Shown here one piece after another: positions 35,029 through 43,557 of a DNA stretch of 64,000 nt. The stretch lies in NCBI RefSeq assembly GCF_011516925.1, contig NZ_WOTG01000002.1, positions 310,001 through 374,000 on the forward strand, given 5' to 3'. How positions within the stretch are numbered: the stretch's first letter is position 1; every line of letters starts with the position of its first letter. Source of the DNA: Acetobacter fabarum (GTDB lineage: Bacteria > Pseudomonadota > Alphaproteobacteria > Acetobacterales > Acetobacteraceae). The translations under genes and the position numbers were made by a program. The notes under the pieces are model-generated. The model was given only the letters and a program-made list of their open reading frames with translations. It ran no database searches and had not been told where the DNA came from.

Positions 35029-36345
35029 TTAAAAGCCGATCACTGCGTCACCACCAAAGGTGAACATGCCGTTGTTGCGGCCACCGTTAAAGGGTGAGGT
35101 GCTGTTGAGAGCGCGGTCAAACCGGATTTCAGGACGTAGCTGGAAAACGCGGATATGGTGGCCCAGATCAGGGCGATAGGCAACGTTAAGCGAGAGGTCG
35201 CCATAGGTGGTACCGTGCCCGCTTGCGCCGGTCATGGTGGTGTAGGAGCGCCCTGCAATGGCATTCATGTAAGAGTTGTTGCCGGTAAAGGTTGCCACCA
35301 TCGAGTTATTGTTGTCGCGGTAGATTTCGCCACGATAGTTGAAGGTGAAGTCCTTGTTGATCTTGTAGCTGAGGAAGCTGACAAAGCTTTCGGCATCCGT
35401 GCCGGCAAACTGCCCGCGTGCACCAATACCGCGTATGCCCTCGTCATGCAGGTAGTTGAATTCGGCTGTCAGGCTTAGCTTGTCGTTAACCTGATAGGTC
35501 GCGTTAATATCGTTCCAGAAGCGCTGTGCGTGGTCTGCCTCGTAATGCCCGACACTCTGCCAGACATTCTCCGGCCCTACGCGGCTGAGTTCCACAATAC
35601 GGAGTTTACCACCCAGCAGGTTGTTCAGGTTAAAGCCAAAATACCCGGCGGGACGGCTGTTGTTGTCCGATGCGCCAAAGGTGGTCTGGTTACCCGTATC
35701 AATCCCGAATGTTACGTCCAGAATAGGCGTAACATGCCAGTTGAACATGGCGCCCATATGCTGGAATGGTACGGAATATTCAGATGTATAGGCCAGCGTG
35801 TAGAATGCGCGGGAGGCGGGGTCCAGCCCCTCCACACCCATGGGGGCCTGTAGAATACCGGCCTGCATGTCCAGCCCGCCAGAGGTCAGCCAGGGCAGGT
35901 GTACATCCACATGGGCCTGTGCGGGAATAAGCTGGTAGCGGGCCTTCCATTCCTGATCGGAGATGCCGACCAGATGGTAGTAACGGGCATCCGAGCCATA
36001 AAGACCTTCCAGCGTAAAGCCGACCTGATAGGTGTTTTTGCTGGGGTCGATAGCTTTGGAGAGAGTAAACTCCGCCTGATTCAACTGGACCTGGTTGGCA
36101 TGGTCGGCCAGAAAGTCGCCAAAGTTGTAACCGGAGTTGGGGCGGGCCGGGTTGGCCATGATGCCGCCTTCAATCTGACCGATCAGGGTAACGTCCGACA
36201 GCCAGTGCGACAGGTCGGAACTACCACTGGAAAAAGCTGAAAAAGGGTGAACCTGCGCCTTTGCCGATTTAAGGGGAACGGCTGCCAGAACCGATGCGAC
36301 ACTTAGGGCAACGGCAAGACCTGTTTTTTTTCCGGACAGATTCAT
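35029..36345 (-). CDS. Outer-membrane beta-barrel porin (BBP2/OmpL-like)
   Basis: 438 residues with a Sec signal peptide (about 1-30, cleavage near KSAKA-Q). The mature part has alternating hydrophobic/polar strands, many aromatic girdle residues and a C-terminus ending in VIGF, a terminal Phe typical of outer-membrane barrels. Segments such as GQIEGGIMANPARPNSGYNFGDF and PWLTSGGLDMQAGILQAPMGVEG fit the putative beta-barrel porin-2 family. The solute is unknown. The gene is alone, with a terminator-like hairpin behind it and about 200 bases of AT-rich promoter region ahead. Confidence 0.85.
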   Translation of the reverse strand: MNLSGKKTGLAVALSVASVLAAVPLKSAKAQVHPFSAFSSGSSDLSHWLSDVTLIGQIEGGIMANPARPNSGYNFGDFLADHANQVQLNQAEFTLSKAIDPSKNTYQVGFTLEGLYGSDARYYHLVGISDQEWKARYQLIPAQAHVDVHLPWLTSGGLDMQAGILQAPMGVEGLDPASRAFYTLAYTSEYSVPFQHMGAMFNWHVTPILDVTFGIDTGNQTTFGASDNNSRPAGYFGFNLNNLLGGKLRIVELSRVGPENVWQSVGHYEADHAQRFWNDINATYQVNDKLSLTAEFNYLHDEGIRGIGARGQFAGTDAESFVSFLSYKINKDFTFNYRGEIYRDNNNSMVATFTGNNSYMNAIAGRSYTTMTGASGHGTTYGDLSLNVAYRPDLGHHIRVFQLRPEIRFDRALNSTSPFNGGRNNGMFTFGGDAVIGF

Positions 36346-36445
36346 TACTCAGATTCCCGCACTTTAAGTATTATATTTATATGTGCTGCTAAGGTGATTG
36401 ACTACTCCGATAGGTAACATTCCGGTTTCATAATGAAACTGGAAA

Positions 36446-36482
36446 AACGACAAGCGGGTATCACTCTTCCGTGATACCCGCT
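36446..36482 (-). terminator. Intrinsic terminator of the flavodoxin-like gene
   Basis: AGCGGGTATCAC (36453-36464) and GTGATACCCGCT (36471-36482) form a perfect 12-bp stem with a 6-base loop. Reading on the minus strand, the stem is followed by TGTCGTTTTT, a usable T-rich tail. Confidence 0.8.
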
Positions 36483-36559
36483 GACCATGCGGCAGTTTTA
36501 TTTATCTTTTTTAAGAATAGACTGCCTGCGCACAACTTTGTGCCGCATGAATGGATTTT

Positions 36560-37111
36560 TCATGCAAATTGTTCTGTAATTTCGGCAATGCGCGCACCAA
36601 ATGCTGCGGCTGTGTCCAGCCCACCTTGGGGGATTTCGTCCACGCTGGCATCAGACGGGCTTTGGACGAGCAGGCCAGTGGAACCGCCCAGAGCGTTCAG
36701 GTCCGTGTTCTTGGCGGCTTTTGTGTTGGAAGGCAGCATGCCAAGGCTGATCCATATGCCGCCGTGCTGGCCTGCTAGGGTTTGCAGCCATGCCAGTGTC
36801 AGCCCTTTGTCCCCCACAGGGCTTGCGCTGTTGGTAAAGCCCGCAAACAGCTTGTTCTGCCAGCCGCGCATGAACCAGATTTTGGAAGTGGCATCGGCGA
36901 ATTTTTTAAACTGCCAGCTTGCGTTGCCCATATAGGTCGGTGCGCCAAAGACAATGGTTTTGGCTTCGGCCAGCTTGTCCCAGGCGCTTTCGGGCAGCTC
37001 CCCATTGTCATCAATGGCAATCAGTTCGGCCTTGGCGCCGCGCGCAAGGTATTCGGCCACTTTGCGGGTGTGGCCATAACCTGAGTGATAAACAACAACA
37101 ATTCCCGACAT
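36560..37111 (-). CDS. Flavodoxin-fold NAD(P)H reductase (WrbA/FMN-reductase-like)
   Basis: 183 residues. The FMN phosphate loop is HSGYGHTRKVAE at about residues 9-20, followed by IVFGAPTYMGNASWQFKKFAD and the isoalloxazine-side loop FAGFTNSASPVGDK. This is the pattern of short-chain flavodoxins and WrbA-like quinone reductases that reduce quinones by two electrons and limit oxidative stress. Lacking any iron-sulfur motif, it uses FMN only. It follows the bc1 operon on the same strand but is separated from it by a strong intrinsic terminator, so it is probably transcribed separately. Confidence 0.85.
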   Translation of the reverse strand: MSGIVVVYHSGYGHTRKVAEYLARGAKAELIAIDDNGELPESAWDKLAEAKTIVFGAPTYMGNASWQFKKFADATSKIWFMRGWQNKLFAGFTNSASPVGDKGLTLAWLQTLAGQHGGIWISLGMLPSNTKAAKNTDLNALGGSTGLLVQSPSDASVDEIPQGGLDTAAAFGARIAEITEQFA

Positions 37112-37259
37112 ATCAGCAACTCCCTGTGGGTTGGGCCGGGCTGGAGCAGACCGGCTTTGAGCAAGCCGAGCATGGCGCAGTCCGCTATGGCTGATAAGTT
37201 GCTTTTGGGCAAAAGCATCTCACACTACGGGTGTGAGGCTTGCCGGGGGTATGCCCGGT

Positions 37260-37289
37260 AAAAACCCCGCCAGACACAGGCTGGCGGGG
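37260..37289 (-). terminator. Intrinsic terminator of the bc1 operon
   Basis: On the minus strand CCCCGCCAG, a 7-base loop and CTGGCGGGG form a perfect 9-bp stem followed by five T (37264-37260), eight bases after the Rieske stop. Confidence 0.9.
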
Positions 37290-37296
37290 GAGAAGG

Positions 37297-37935
37297 TCAG
37301 ATCTGTTCTATGGTGGAAAAGTCGAAATTTTCCCCCTTGGGGTTTTCCCCCAGCCTGATCACGGTGGCGGAAGGCATGACATAAGGTGGCACGGGCAGGT
37401 TGTACGGAGCGGGAGCACCTTTTTGCACCCGCCCTGCCAGATCAAACTTGGAGCCATGGCAGGGGCAGCCGTACCCGCCAGATGCCTCCGGCCCGGACCC
37501 CTGTGGAGGAGTGTAGGCAGGTACGCAGCCCAGATGCGTGCAGATGCCCACATAAACCCCGTATTCGGGCACAATGGAGCGGTGCCAGTTGCGGGCATAA
37601 CCGGGCTGCTGGTTGGCTGTGGAGTTGGCATCCTTGAGCAGGGCACTCAATTCCGCATTCTGCAGGCTTGCCAGTTCTTCGGGTGTGCGGCGGATAATAA
37701 AGATGGGCTTGCCCTGCCATACAGCCACTATCTGCTGGCCGGGGGCCAGATGGGCAATATCCACATCAACCGGCAGGTGTGCGGCGGCGCTGTCCTGTGG
37801 TTGCAGGCTTTCCACAAACGGAATGGCGCAGGCCGCAATGCCTGTGACCGTGCCAGCCGTGGTGACCATGCCCAGAAAGTCACGGCGGCCGGGGGCCTGT
37901 TCGGGAGCTGGGGTGGTGTCAGTCTCGCGTGTCAT
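37297..37935 (-). CDS. petA: Ubiquinol-cytochrome c reductase, Rieske iron-sulfur subunit
   Basis: Electron-transfer subunit of complex III on the periplasmic side of the inner membrane. From the ATG at 37935 it has 212 residues; an extension to 37998 would overlap the cytochrome c1 gene and is rejected. The N-terminus carries a twin-arginine export motif GRRDFLGM and one membrane helix (about 22-42). Cluster ligands are in CTHLGC (C132, H134, C137) and CPCHGS (C157, C159, H160). It is the last gene of the operon, 23 bases after cytochrome c1, instead of first as in the common fbcFBC order. Confidence 0.96.
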   Translation of the reverse strand: MTRETDTTPAPEQAPGRRDFLGMVTTAGTVTGIAACAIPFVESLQPQDSAAAHLPVDVDIAHLAPGQQIVAVWQGKPIFIIRRTPEELASLQNAELSALLKDANSTANQQPGYARNWHRSIVPEYGVYVGICTHLGCVPAYTPPQGSGPEASGGYGCPCHGSKFDLAGRVQKGAPAPYNLPVPPYVMPSATVIRLGENPKGENFDFSTIEQI

Positions 37936-37958
37936 GGTTCTTGCGTGCTTTCTGTTCT

Positions 37959-38735
37959 TCACTGCGTTTTCAGGCGTTTCCAGATTTTGCGCTTCCATGC
38001 AATGGCCAGCACAAGCAGCACAGCCAGATAGGCCATAACGGCCTTGCCAATGCTGTGGCGGTCATTGCGGTGCGGATCGGATGCCCAGACCAGAAAAGTG
38101 GTTATATCGCGGGCCTGCTGTTCCACCGTGGCAGGGGTGCCATCGGGGTACTGGATCATGCCGTTCATGAGCGGAGGGGGCATGCCAATCATGTGGCCTG
38201 CGGCCCAGTCATTATAAAACTTGCCGGGGACCATGGGCGCATCGGCTGGCGGGGGCATGCGGTAGCCGGTCAGGAACGCGTACAGCCAGTCCGGCCCGCC
38301 CGGATGGGTCATGGCAAGGCGGGACTGATCAGGCGGGGCTACGCCGCCCATCATGGCCGCAGCCGCCGCATCGCTGGGGAAAGGGGAGTTCAGGTGGTCA
38401 TCGGGCAGCCCCGGGCGCGTGGTGGGCTGGCCCATGGCGTCCGGTGTGCCGGGCTGCGGTTTGGCTTTTGCGGTTTCTTCAATCTGCTGGCGGGTCAGGC
38501 CAATGCCTGCCAGGTCGTTATAGGTCAGGTTGCGCATGCCGTGGCATGTGGAACACACGCGCTGGAATACCAGAAAACCACGTTGCAGGCTGGGCTGGTC
38601 ATACTGGCCCAATGGCCCTTCAAAGCTCCATGCCTGATGGGGTGGTGCTTTGTCTGGTTCGTGTGCCAGTGCAACACCGGACAGGCCGAGCGCCAGCAGC
38701 AGGCCAGCGGCAGGACGGGAAAAAGAACCCTGCAT
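37959..38735 (-). CDS. petC: Cytochrome c1
   Basis: Haem c subunit of the bc1 complex. The ATG at 38735 overlaps the cytochrome b stop (TAATG) and gives 258 residues with a cleavable signal (ending GVALA-H). The haem attachment motif CSTCH is at 61-65, and the axial Met is probably in GHMIGMPPP. The C-terminal membrane anchor is VMAYLAVLLVLAIAWKRKIW. An in-frame extension back to 39092 would lie within the cytochrome b gene and is spurious. Confidence 0.96.
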   Translation of the reverse strand: MQGSFSRPAAGLLLALGLSGVALAHEPDKAPPHQAWSFEGPLGQYDQPSLQRGFLVFQRVCSTCHGMRNLTYNDLAGIGLTRQQIEETAKAKPQPGTPDAMGQPTTRPGLPDDHLNSPFPSDAAAAAMMGGVAPPDQSRLAMTHPGGPDWLYAFLTGYRMPPPADAPMVPGKFYNDWAAGHMIGMPPPLMNGMIQYPDGTPATVEQQARDITTFLVWASDPHRNDRHSIGKAVMAYLAVLLVLAIAWKRKIWKRLKTQ

Positions 38736-39976
38736 TACTGATCTCCTTCCGCAGCGGCTATGGAGGTGGGGAGGGGGCGTGTTTTTTCCTTGCGTGAGGC
38801 AAGGGGAAGCAGCACTACAAAGTAGCTGAAGTAATAAATACCCGCCAGACGCGCCACAATCAGCCAGCCGCCCTGTGCGTGGTGCTTGCCTGCAACCGCC
38901 AGCAGAATAAATGCGGCTACCAGCCCGAACAGGCCAATACGGCAGAGCGGGCGGAAGCGCATGGAGCGCACGGGGGAGCGGTCCAGCCATGGCAGGGCAA
39001 ACAGGATCAGCAGCGATGCGGCGGAAGCCAGCAGGCCGCCAAATTTGGAGGGCACGGACTGGAGCAGGCCGTAAAATGGCAGAAAATACCATTCCGGCTC
39101 AATATCAGCCGGTGTGTGCATGGGGTCGGCGGGGGTGTAGTTGTCCGCCTCGATCAGCAGATTGGGCCAGAAGAACATGAGCGCGGCAAACACCATGGCG
39201 AACACAATAAGCCCCACCAGATCCTTGCTGATATAGTAGGGGTAGAACGGTACGGTGTCGCGCGGAGTGCGCGGTTCAATGCCCAGCGGGTTGTTGGAAC
39301 CATTGACGTGCACAATGGTCACATGCAGCCCCACAACCCCAACGACCAGAAAAGCAAGCAGGAAGTGCAGCACAAAAAAGCGGTGCACAAAAACATCGCC
39401 CAGATGGTCGCCCCCGGCCATAATATGTTCAAGGCTCGGACCAATGCCCGGTACGGCACCCACGGCCTTGGTAATCACGTCCGCACCCCAGTAGGACATC
39501 TGGCCCCACGGTAGCATGTAACCGGCAAAGGCCGTGGCCATGACCATAACCAGCAGCACAAGCCCGCTCAGCCACAGCAGTTCACGCGGGGTTTTGTAGG
39601 AGCCGTAATACAATCCACGGAAAAGATGCACATAGAGTGCGGCCAAAAACAGGTTGGCCCCGGTCATATGCATGGCCCGCAGCAGCCACCCGCCGGCAAG
39701 CTGGCGGTCTATTGCCTCGACCGACAAAAAAGCCCCTGCATTGGTCGGGGTGTAGTTCATGGCCAGAAAAATGCCGGTAGCCAGCATAAGCAGCAGAACA
39801 ACGGTCAGGATGGCCCCAAAATTCCACAGCCCGTTCAGGTTACGGGGCAGGCGGAAGTCTATGTATTCTGCCCGGAAGGCAGAAATAACAGGCAGGCGTG
39901 CTTCTACCCATCCGGCAAGGCCGGTCATGGCTGCGGGAGGGGGCGTGGTCTGGGGTGCCGGGTCTGGCTGGGTCAT
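38735..39976 (-). CDS. petB: Cytochrome b (bc1 complex)
   Basis: Membrane subunit of complex III, carrying two b haems and both quinone sites. 413 residues with about eight helices; the haem-ligand histidines lie in LLRAMHMTGANLF and FFVLHFLLAFLVVGVVGLHV. The Qo-site PEWY motif is present (DIEPEWYFLPF), as is GYMLPWGQMSYWG. It is the first gene of a b-c1-Rieske operon. Acetic acid bacteria of the genus Acetobacter respire mainly through ubiquinol oxidases, which makes the partner oxidase of this bc1 complex an open question. Confidence 0.97.
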   Translation of the reverse strand: MTQPDPAPQTTPPPAAMTGLAGWVEARLPVISAFRAEYIDFRLPRNLNGLWNFGAILTVVLLLMLATGIFLAMNYTPTNAGAFLSVEAIDRQLAGGWLLRAMHMTGANLFLAALYVHLFRGLYYGSYKTPRELLWLSGLVLLVMVMATAFAGYMLPWGQMSYWGADVITKAVGAVPGIGPSLEHIMAGGDHLGDVFVHRFFVLHFLLAFLVVGVVGLHVTIVHVNGSNNPLGIEPRTPRDTVPFYPYYISKDLVGLIVFAMVFAALMFFWPNLLIEADNYTPADPMHTPADIEPEWYFLPFYGLLQSVPSKFGGLLASAASLLILFALPWLDRSPVRSMRFRPLCRIGLFGLVAAFILLAVAGKHHAQGGWLIVARLAGIYYFSYFVVLLPLASRKEKTRPLPTSIAAAEGDQ

Positions 39977-40221
39977 GGCTGGTCCATGGGGGTTAAAAAA
40001 ACTCCAATATACAGTGCATATGCACCCGCAGGGCAGGCACTACAGGGTGCGTAAGCGTGCACCAACTGCTCCCGCAGGTTGCAAAAAGCGGCCCGGCTGG
40101 TCCGTGTCCGGGGCCAAGGCTGCCTGTCCTCTCTCATAACAGTAACGGAATGTTAGGCAAGGGGGGCGGCTTTTGGGGCCGGTCCGGAGCAAACATTAAG
40201 CAGATGTGAAAAGTTTTATCC

Positions 40222-40250
40222 TTGCAACACACGGGGGTTGGGGCCATCAT
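40222..40250 (+). promoter_or_regulatory. Predicted promoter of the rib operon
   Basis: TTGCAA (40222-40227), a 17-base spacer and CATCAT (40245-40250) give a moderate sigma-70 match about 30 bases upstream of the FMN riboswitch. A small hairpin CACCCG/CGGGTG (40261-40279) stands between them. Confidence 0.5.
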
Positions 40251-40280
40251 ATTAACAGAGCACCCGTTTTGTGCGGGTGT

Positions 40281-40423
40281 GACGTTCTCAGGGCAGGGTG
40301 TAATTCCCTACCGGCGGTAAAGGGGTGGTGCGCTACCCCAAGCCCGCGAGCGCCTGCTTCGGCAGGGTCAGCAGATCCGGTGTAACTCCGGAGCCGACGG
40401 TTATAGTCCGGATGAAAGAGAAC
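40281..40423 (+). promoter_or_regulatory. FMN riboswitch (RFN element)
   Basis: The conserved pieces occur in order: ACGTTCTCAGGGC, GTGTAATTCCCTACCGGCGGTAA, the paired CTGCTTCGGCAG-type arm, GTCAGCAGATCCGGTGTAACTCCGG in part (AGCAGATCCGGTG), AGCCGACGGTTATAGTC and GATGAAAGAGAAC. The ends pair to form P1. It lies upstream of ribD and senses FMN to reduce riboflavin synthesis. The 3' P1 strand overlaps the following terminator stem. Confidence 0.97.
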
Positions 40424-40446
40424 GAGAAAGAGAGACTCGTTTTTTG
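40422..40446 (+). terminator. Riboswitch-controlled intrinsic terminator
   Basis: ACGAG (40422-40426) and CTCGT (40436-40440) form a short stem followed by six T. Since its 5' strand shares bases with the riboswitch 3' end, FMN binding can decide between read-through and termination. Confidence 0.8.
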
Positions 40447-40549
40447 TCCGTTAAGCCGGAGTCCGGCTTGCGTGCATAAAGCGTGTAACCCTTTTTGACG
40501 CCCTGGGTCCGTCTGTCATGAGCAGGTATGGACTAAAAGAGACACCAGG

Positions 40550-41602
40550 GTGAACAGTATTTCTCAACCTTTCCCCCACACTATGCCAGAGCATGTTGGT
40601 GCGGCCTTTGATATGGCTGTGTCCGAAGCATGGCGTTTTGCCGGGCAGACCGCGCCAAACCCCGCTGTGGGGTGTGTGCTGCTGGATGCACGGGGGGAAG
40701 TGCTGGTTATTGCCGCCCACCACAAGGCAGGCGCATTGCATGCCGAGCGTCTGGCCGTGGAGCAGGCGCTCGCACTGGGTGTGGTGGAGCGGATTCATAC
40801 CGCTGTGGTTACGCTGGAGCCGTGCAATCACACCGGCCGCACCCCGCCATGCACGGAAGCGCTTTTATCCACGCCCGTACAGACGGTGTGGATTGGCTGC
40901 GCGGACCCCAACCCCCATGTGCCCGGTGGCGGTGCTGCATATTTGCAGGCCAAAGGGCTGGATGTGCGGTGGCTGGCCCATGCCGCCAACGGTGGTGCCT
41001 GTCTGGCGCGCTGCAAGGCTCTGCTGGCCCCGTTTGCATGGCGCATGGTGCATGGGCGGCCGTGGATTACGGTCAAACAGGCGGTTAATGCACAGGGCAA
41101 CATGGTGCCGCCGGTTGGCAGCACAACGTTTACAACCCGGCAATCGCTCGAGTTTGCCCACGCGCTGCGGCGCGTAACCGATGGTATTGTCACAGGCACA
41201 GGCACAATACAGGCCGACCTGCCCGCCTTTACCGTGCGGCATGTGCCAGACCACGCCAACAGGCGGCGGGTGCTGGTGGTGTGTGGTGCGCCCAACAAGG
41301 TGCCCGCACACTGGCAGGAGCAGGCACAGGCACGCTTTGATGTTCTGTTCTGCCCCGACTGCGCCGATCTGCCCGCAGTGCTGGCCAGCACGCCCGCCTT
41401 GTGGGTCATGGTCGAGGCTGGTCCCACCCTGCTGCGTGCGATCAGCGCGCAGGGGTTGTGGGATGACTGGCTGCATATCCGGCAGGATGCGCAGGGCTGC
41501 GACCACTTTTCTGTTTCAACCCGACACGACATCTCCCCCCTTTCCCTTTTTCCGCAATGGGCGCGATGCACGCAGGAGCAGGCATGTTTTCCGGTATTAT
41601 AG
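40550..41602 (+). CDS. ribD: Bifunctional riboflavin biosynthesis deaminase/reductase RibD
   Basis: Deaminates and then reduces the pyrimidine intermediate formed after GTP opening. 350 residues from a GTG at 40550; an ATG at 40583 is a possible alternative. The N-terminal cytidine-deaminase-like domain has the zinc site HAER plus PCNHTGRTPPC. The reductase domain begins near RPWITVKQAVNAQG and includes TGTGTIQADLP. Its last 19 bases overlap the start of ribE. First gene after the FMN riboswitch. Confidence 0.95.
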   Translation: MNSISQPFPHTMPEHVGAAFDMAVSEAWRFAGQTAPNPAVGCVLLDARGEVLVIAAHHKAGALHAERLAVEQALALGVVERIHTAVVTLEPCNHTGRTPPCTEALLSTPVQTVWIGCADPNPHVPGGGAAYLQAKGLDVRWLAHAANGGACLARCKALLAPFAWRMVHGRPWITVKQAVNAQGNMVPPVGSTTFTTRQSLEFAHALRRVTDGIVTGTGTIQADLPAFTVRHVPDHANRRRVLVVCGAPNKVPAHWQEQAQARFDVLFCPDCADLPAVLASTPALWVMVEAGPTLLRAISAQGLWDDWLHIRQDAQGCDHFSVSTRHDISPLSLFPQWARCTQEQACFPVL

Positions 41603-42186
41603 AATCTCTCGGTCAGGTCCTTGCAGTCGAGCAGGGTGCGCGCTCCCTTATGCTGGAAGTGCAGACCGGCCTGACCGACGTGGCCGAGGGCGAGAGCATT
41701 GCCGTCAATGGTGTCTGCCTGACAGCCGTGGCCCCGGCGCAGAATATGCCCGTACGCTTTTTTGTCAGCAGTGAAACACTGGACCGCACCATGCTGGGCT
41801 CCCTTGCGGCCGGGTCGCGGGTTAATCTGGAACGTGCGGTAACGCCGTCCACCCGCCTGTCCGGCCATATTGTGCAGGGGCATGTGGATGGGCTGGGCAG
41901 GTTTGTCGGGGCTACACCTTCGGGCGATGCCCGGCGCGTGGAGTTTGATATTCCCGCAGAACTGCGCCGCTACATGGTGGAAAAAGGCTCGGTCGCGCTG
42001 GACGGGATCAGCCTGACCCTGAACGAAGTGGGGCCGGTGCAGGACGGTAAGTTCCGCATCGCCCTCATGATCATTCCGCACACATGGGACCACACCACAC
42101 TGGGTACGCTCAGGGTGGGGGATGCCGTGAATGTGGAAGTGGATATCATTGCAAAATATGTGGAGGCACAATGTCAGGCAAAATGA
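41584..42186 (+). CDS. ribE: Riboflavin synthase (alpha subunit)
   Basis: Dismutates two 6,7-dimethyl-8-ribityllumazines into riboflavin. The ATG at 41584 gives MFSGIIESLGQV, the classic start, and 200 residues. Two homologous lumazine-binding repeats are visible: the first has SIAVNGVCLTAV, the second SVALDGISLTLNEV. The gene overlaps ribD by 19 bases and ribBA by 16, so translation is coupled throughout. Note that ribE names this enzyme here; some organisms call it ribC. Confidence 0.97.
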   Translation: MFSGIIESLGQVLAVEQGARSLMLEVQTGLTDVAEGESIAVNGVCLTAVAPAQNMPVRFFVSSETLDRTMLGSLAAGSRVNLERAVTPSTRLSGHIVQGHVDGLGRFVGATPSGDARRVEFDIPAELRRYMVEKGSVALDGISLTLNEVGPVQDGKFRIALMIIPHTWDHTTLGTLRVGDAVNVEVDIIAKYVEAQCQAK

Positions 42187-43511
42187 CACAGGGGCAGACC
42201 GCACCGCTCCAGCCTTCCGAGCGTCTGCTGCGTGCGCTGGATGCCGTGCGGGCGGGCCGCATGGTTGTGATGGTGGATGATGAGGACCGCGAAAACGAGG
42301 GCGACCTTGTTATGGCGGCACAGTTCATGACCCCGCAGGCCATGAACTTCATGATCACCCATGCCCGTGGGCTGGTTTGCCTGCCCCTGACCGCCGAGCG
42401 CGTAGAGCAGCTTGAACTGCCCATGATGGTGCGGCAGAGCGACAACACCGCGCAGTATGGCACGGCGTTTACCGTGTCGATCGAGGCGCGTGAGGGGGTC
42501 AGTACCGGTATTTCCGCCGCCGATCGTGCCCAGACCGTGCTGGTTGCCACGGCAGATGAGGCGACGCCGGCAGATATTGCCTCTCCGGGGCATATCTTCC
42601 CCCTGCGGGCCGAACCCGGTGGCGTGCTGGCGCGTATTGGCCATACCGAAGGCTCGATTGACCTGCTGCGCCTTGCCGGGCTCAAGCCCGCCGCCGTGAT
42701 CTGCGAAATTCTGAACGAGGACGGCACAATGGCCCGCCGCCCTCAGCTGGATGTGTTTGCCCGGCAGCATGACATGCCCATTATTTCCATTGCCGAACTG
42801 GTGGCATGGATTGGCGCGCATGGTCTGGCACCGCTGGAGCCACAGCCCGCACAGGCCGCAGCCCCCGCGGCGGAAGACGTTGTGCCCGATCTGGCCAAGG
42901 CCGCCCTGCCTAGCGTGTATGGTGGGAATGAGCTGGTTATTCACGCCTTCCGGGACGAAAAAGGTGTGGAGCATGTTGCGCTGGTTAAGGGGGATGTCCG
43001 CCCCAACGGCCCGGTGCCGGTGGTGCGCCTGCATTCCGAATGTGTGACCGGCGATGCGCTCGGCTCCCTGCGGTGCGATTGCGGGTCCCAGCTTCAGGCA
43101 GCGTTGCAGGCCATCGGGCAGGCCGAGTGCGGCGTGCTGGTTTACGTGCGTGGGCATGAAGGGCGCGGCATTGGCCTTGTGAACAAGATACGCGCCTACG
43201 AATTGCAAGATGCCGGGCTGGATACGGTTGAAGCCAACCACAGGCTCGGTTTTGCAACCGATGCGCGCGACTGGCGTGCAGCGGCAGGCATACTGCGCAG
43301 CCTTGGTGTGGGCCAGCTCGACCTGCTGACCAACAACCCCGAGAAGGTCCGGGCACTGGAAAGCCGGGGCTTTGTGGTGCGTAAAAGACTGGGGCTGGAA
43401 ATTCCGGCCAACATGTTCAACCGTGCCTACCTGCATGCCAAACGCAAACGCATGGGCCACCACCTGAGCTGCGATGCACCGTCCCCCGTTGTGCACAAGG
43501 TTCCTGCCTGA
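42171..43511 (+). CDS. ribBA: Bifunctional DHBP synthase / GTP cyclohydrolase II-like protein RibBA
   Basis: 446 residues from the ATG at 42171 with TGGAGG six bases upstream. The N-terminal domain makes 3,4-dihydroxy-2-butanone 4-phosphate: MVVMVDDEDRENEGDLV and GHIFPLRA are its signatures. The C-terminal domain opens GTP: VRLHSECVTGDALGS, CDCGSQL with zinc cysteines, VYVRGHEGRGIGL and LLTNNPEKV. The two are joined by an Ala/Pro linker at about 222-240. All the zinc-site cysteines (CVTG, RCDCG) are present, so both halves look active. It ends 46 bases before ribH. Confidence 0.96.
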   Translation: MSGKMTQGQTAPLQPSERLLRALDAVRAGRMVVMVDDEDRENEGDLVMAAQFMTPQAMNFMITHARGLVCLPLTAERVEQLELPMMVRQSDNTAQYGTAFTVSIEAREGVSTGISAADRAQTVLVATADEATPADIASPGHIFPLRAEPGGVLARIGHTEGSIDLLRLAGLKPAAVICEILNEDGTMARRPQLDVFARQHDMPIISIAELVAWIGAHGLAPLEPQPAQAAAPAAEDVVPDLAKAALPSVYGGNELVIHAFRDEKGVEHVALVKGDVRPNGPVPVVRLHSECVTGDALGSLRCDCGSQLQAALQAIGQAECGVLVYVRGHEGRGIGLVNKIRAYELQDAGLDTVEANHRLGFATDARDWRAAAGILRSLGVGQLDLLTNNPEKVRALESRGFVVRKRLGLEIPANMFNRAYLHAKRKRMGHHLSCDAPSPVVHKVPA

Positions 43512-43557
43512 GCTGTCTGTATTCAAGACGCAGTGATTCAAAAGGATAATACGACTT

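Noticed and set aside
38736-39092. N-terminal extension of cytochrome c1 by 119 residues
   Set aside because: It lies entirely within the cytochrome b gene; the TAATG junction at 38733-38737 gives the normal signal peptide.
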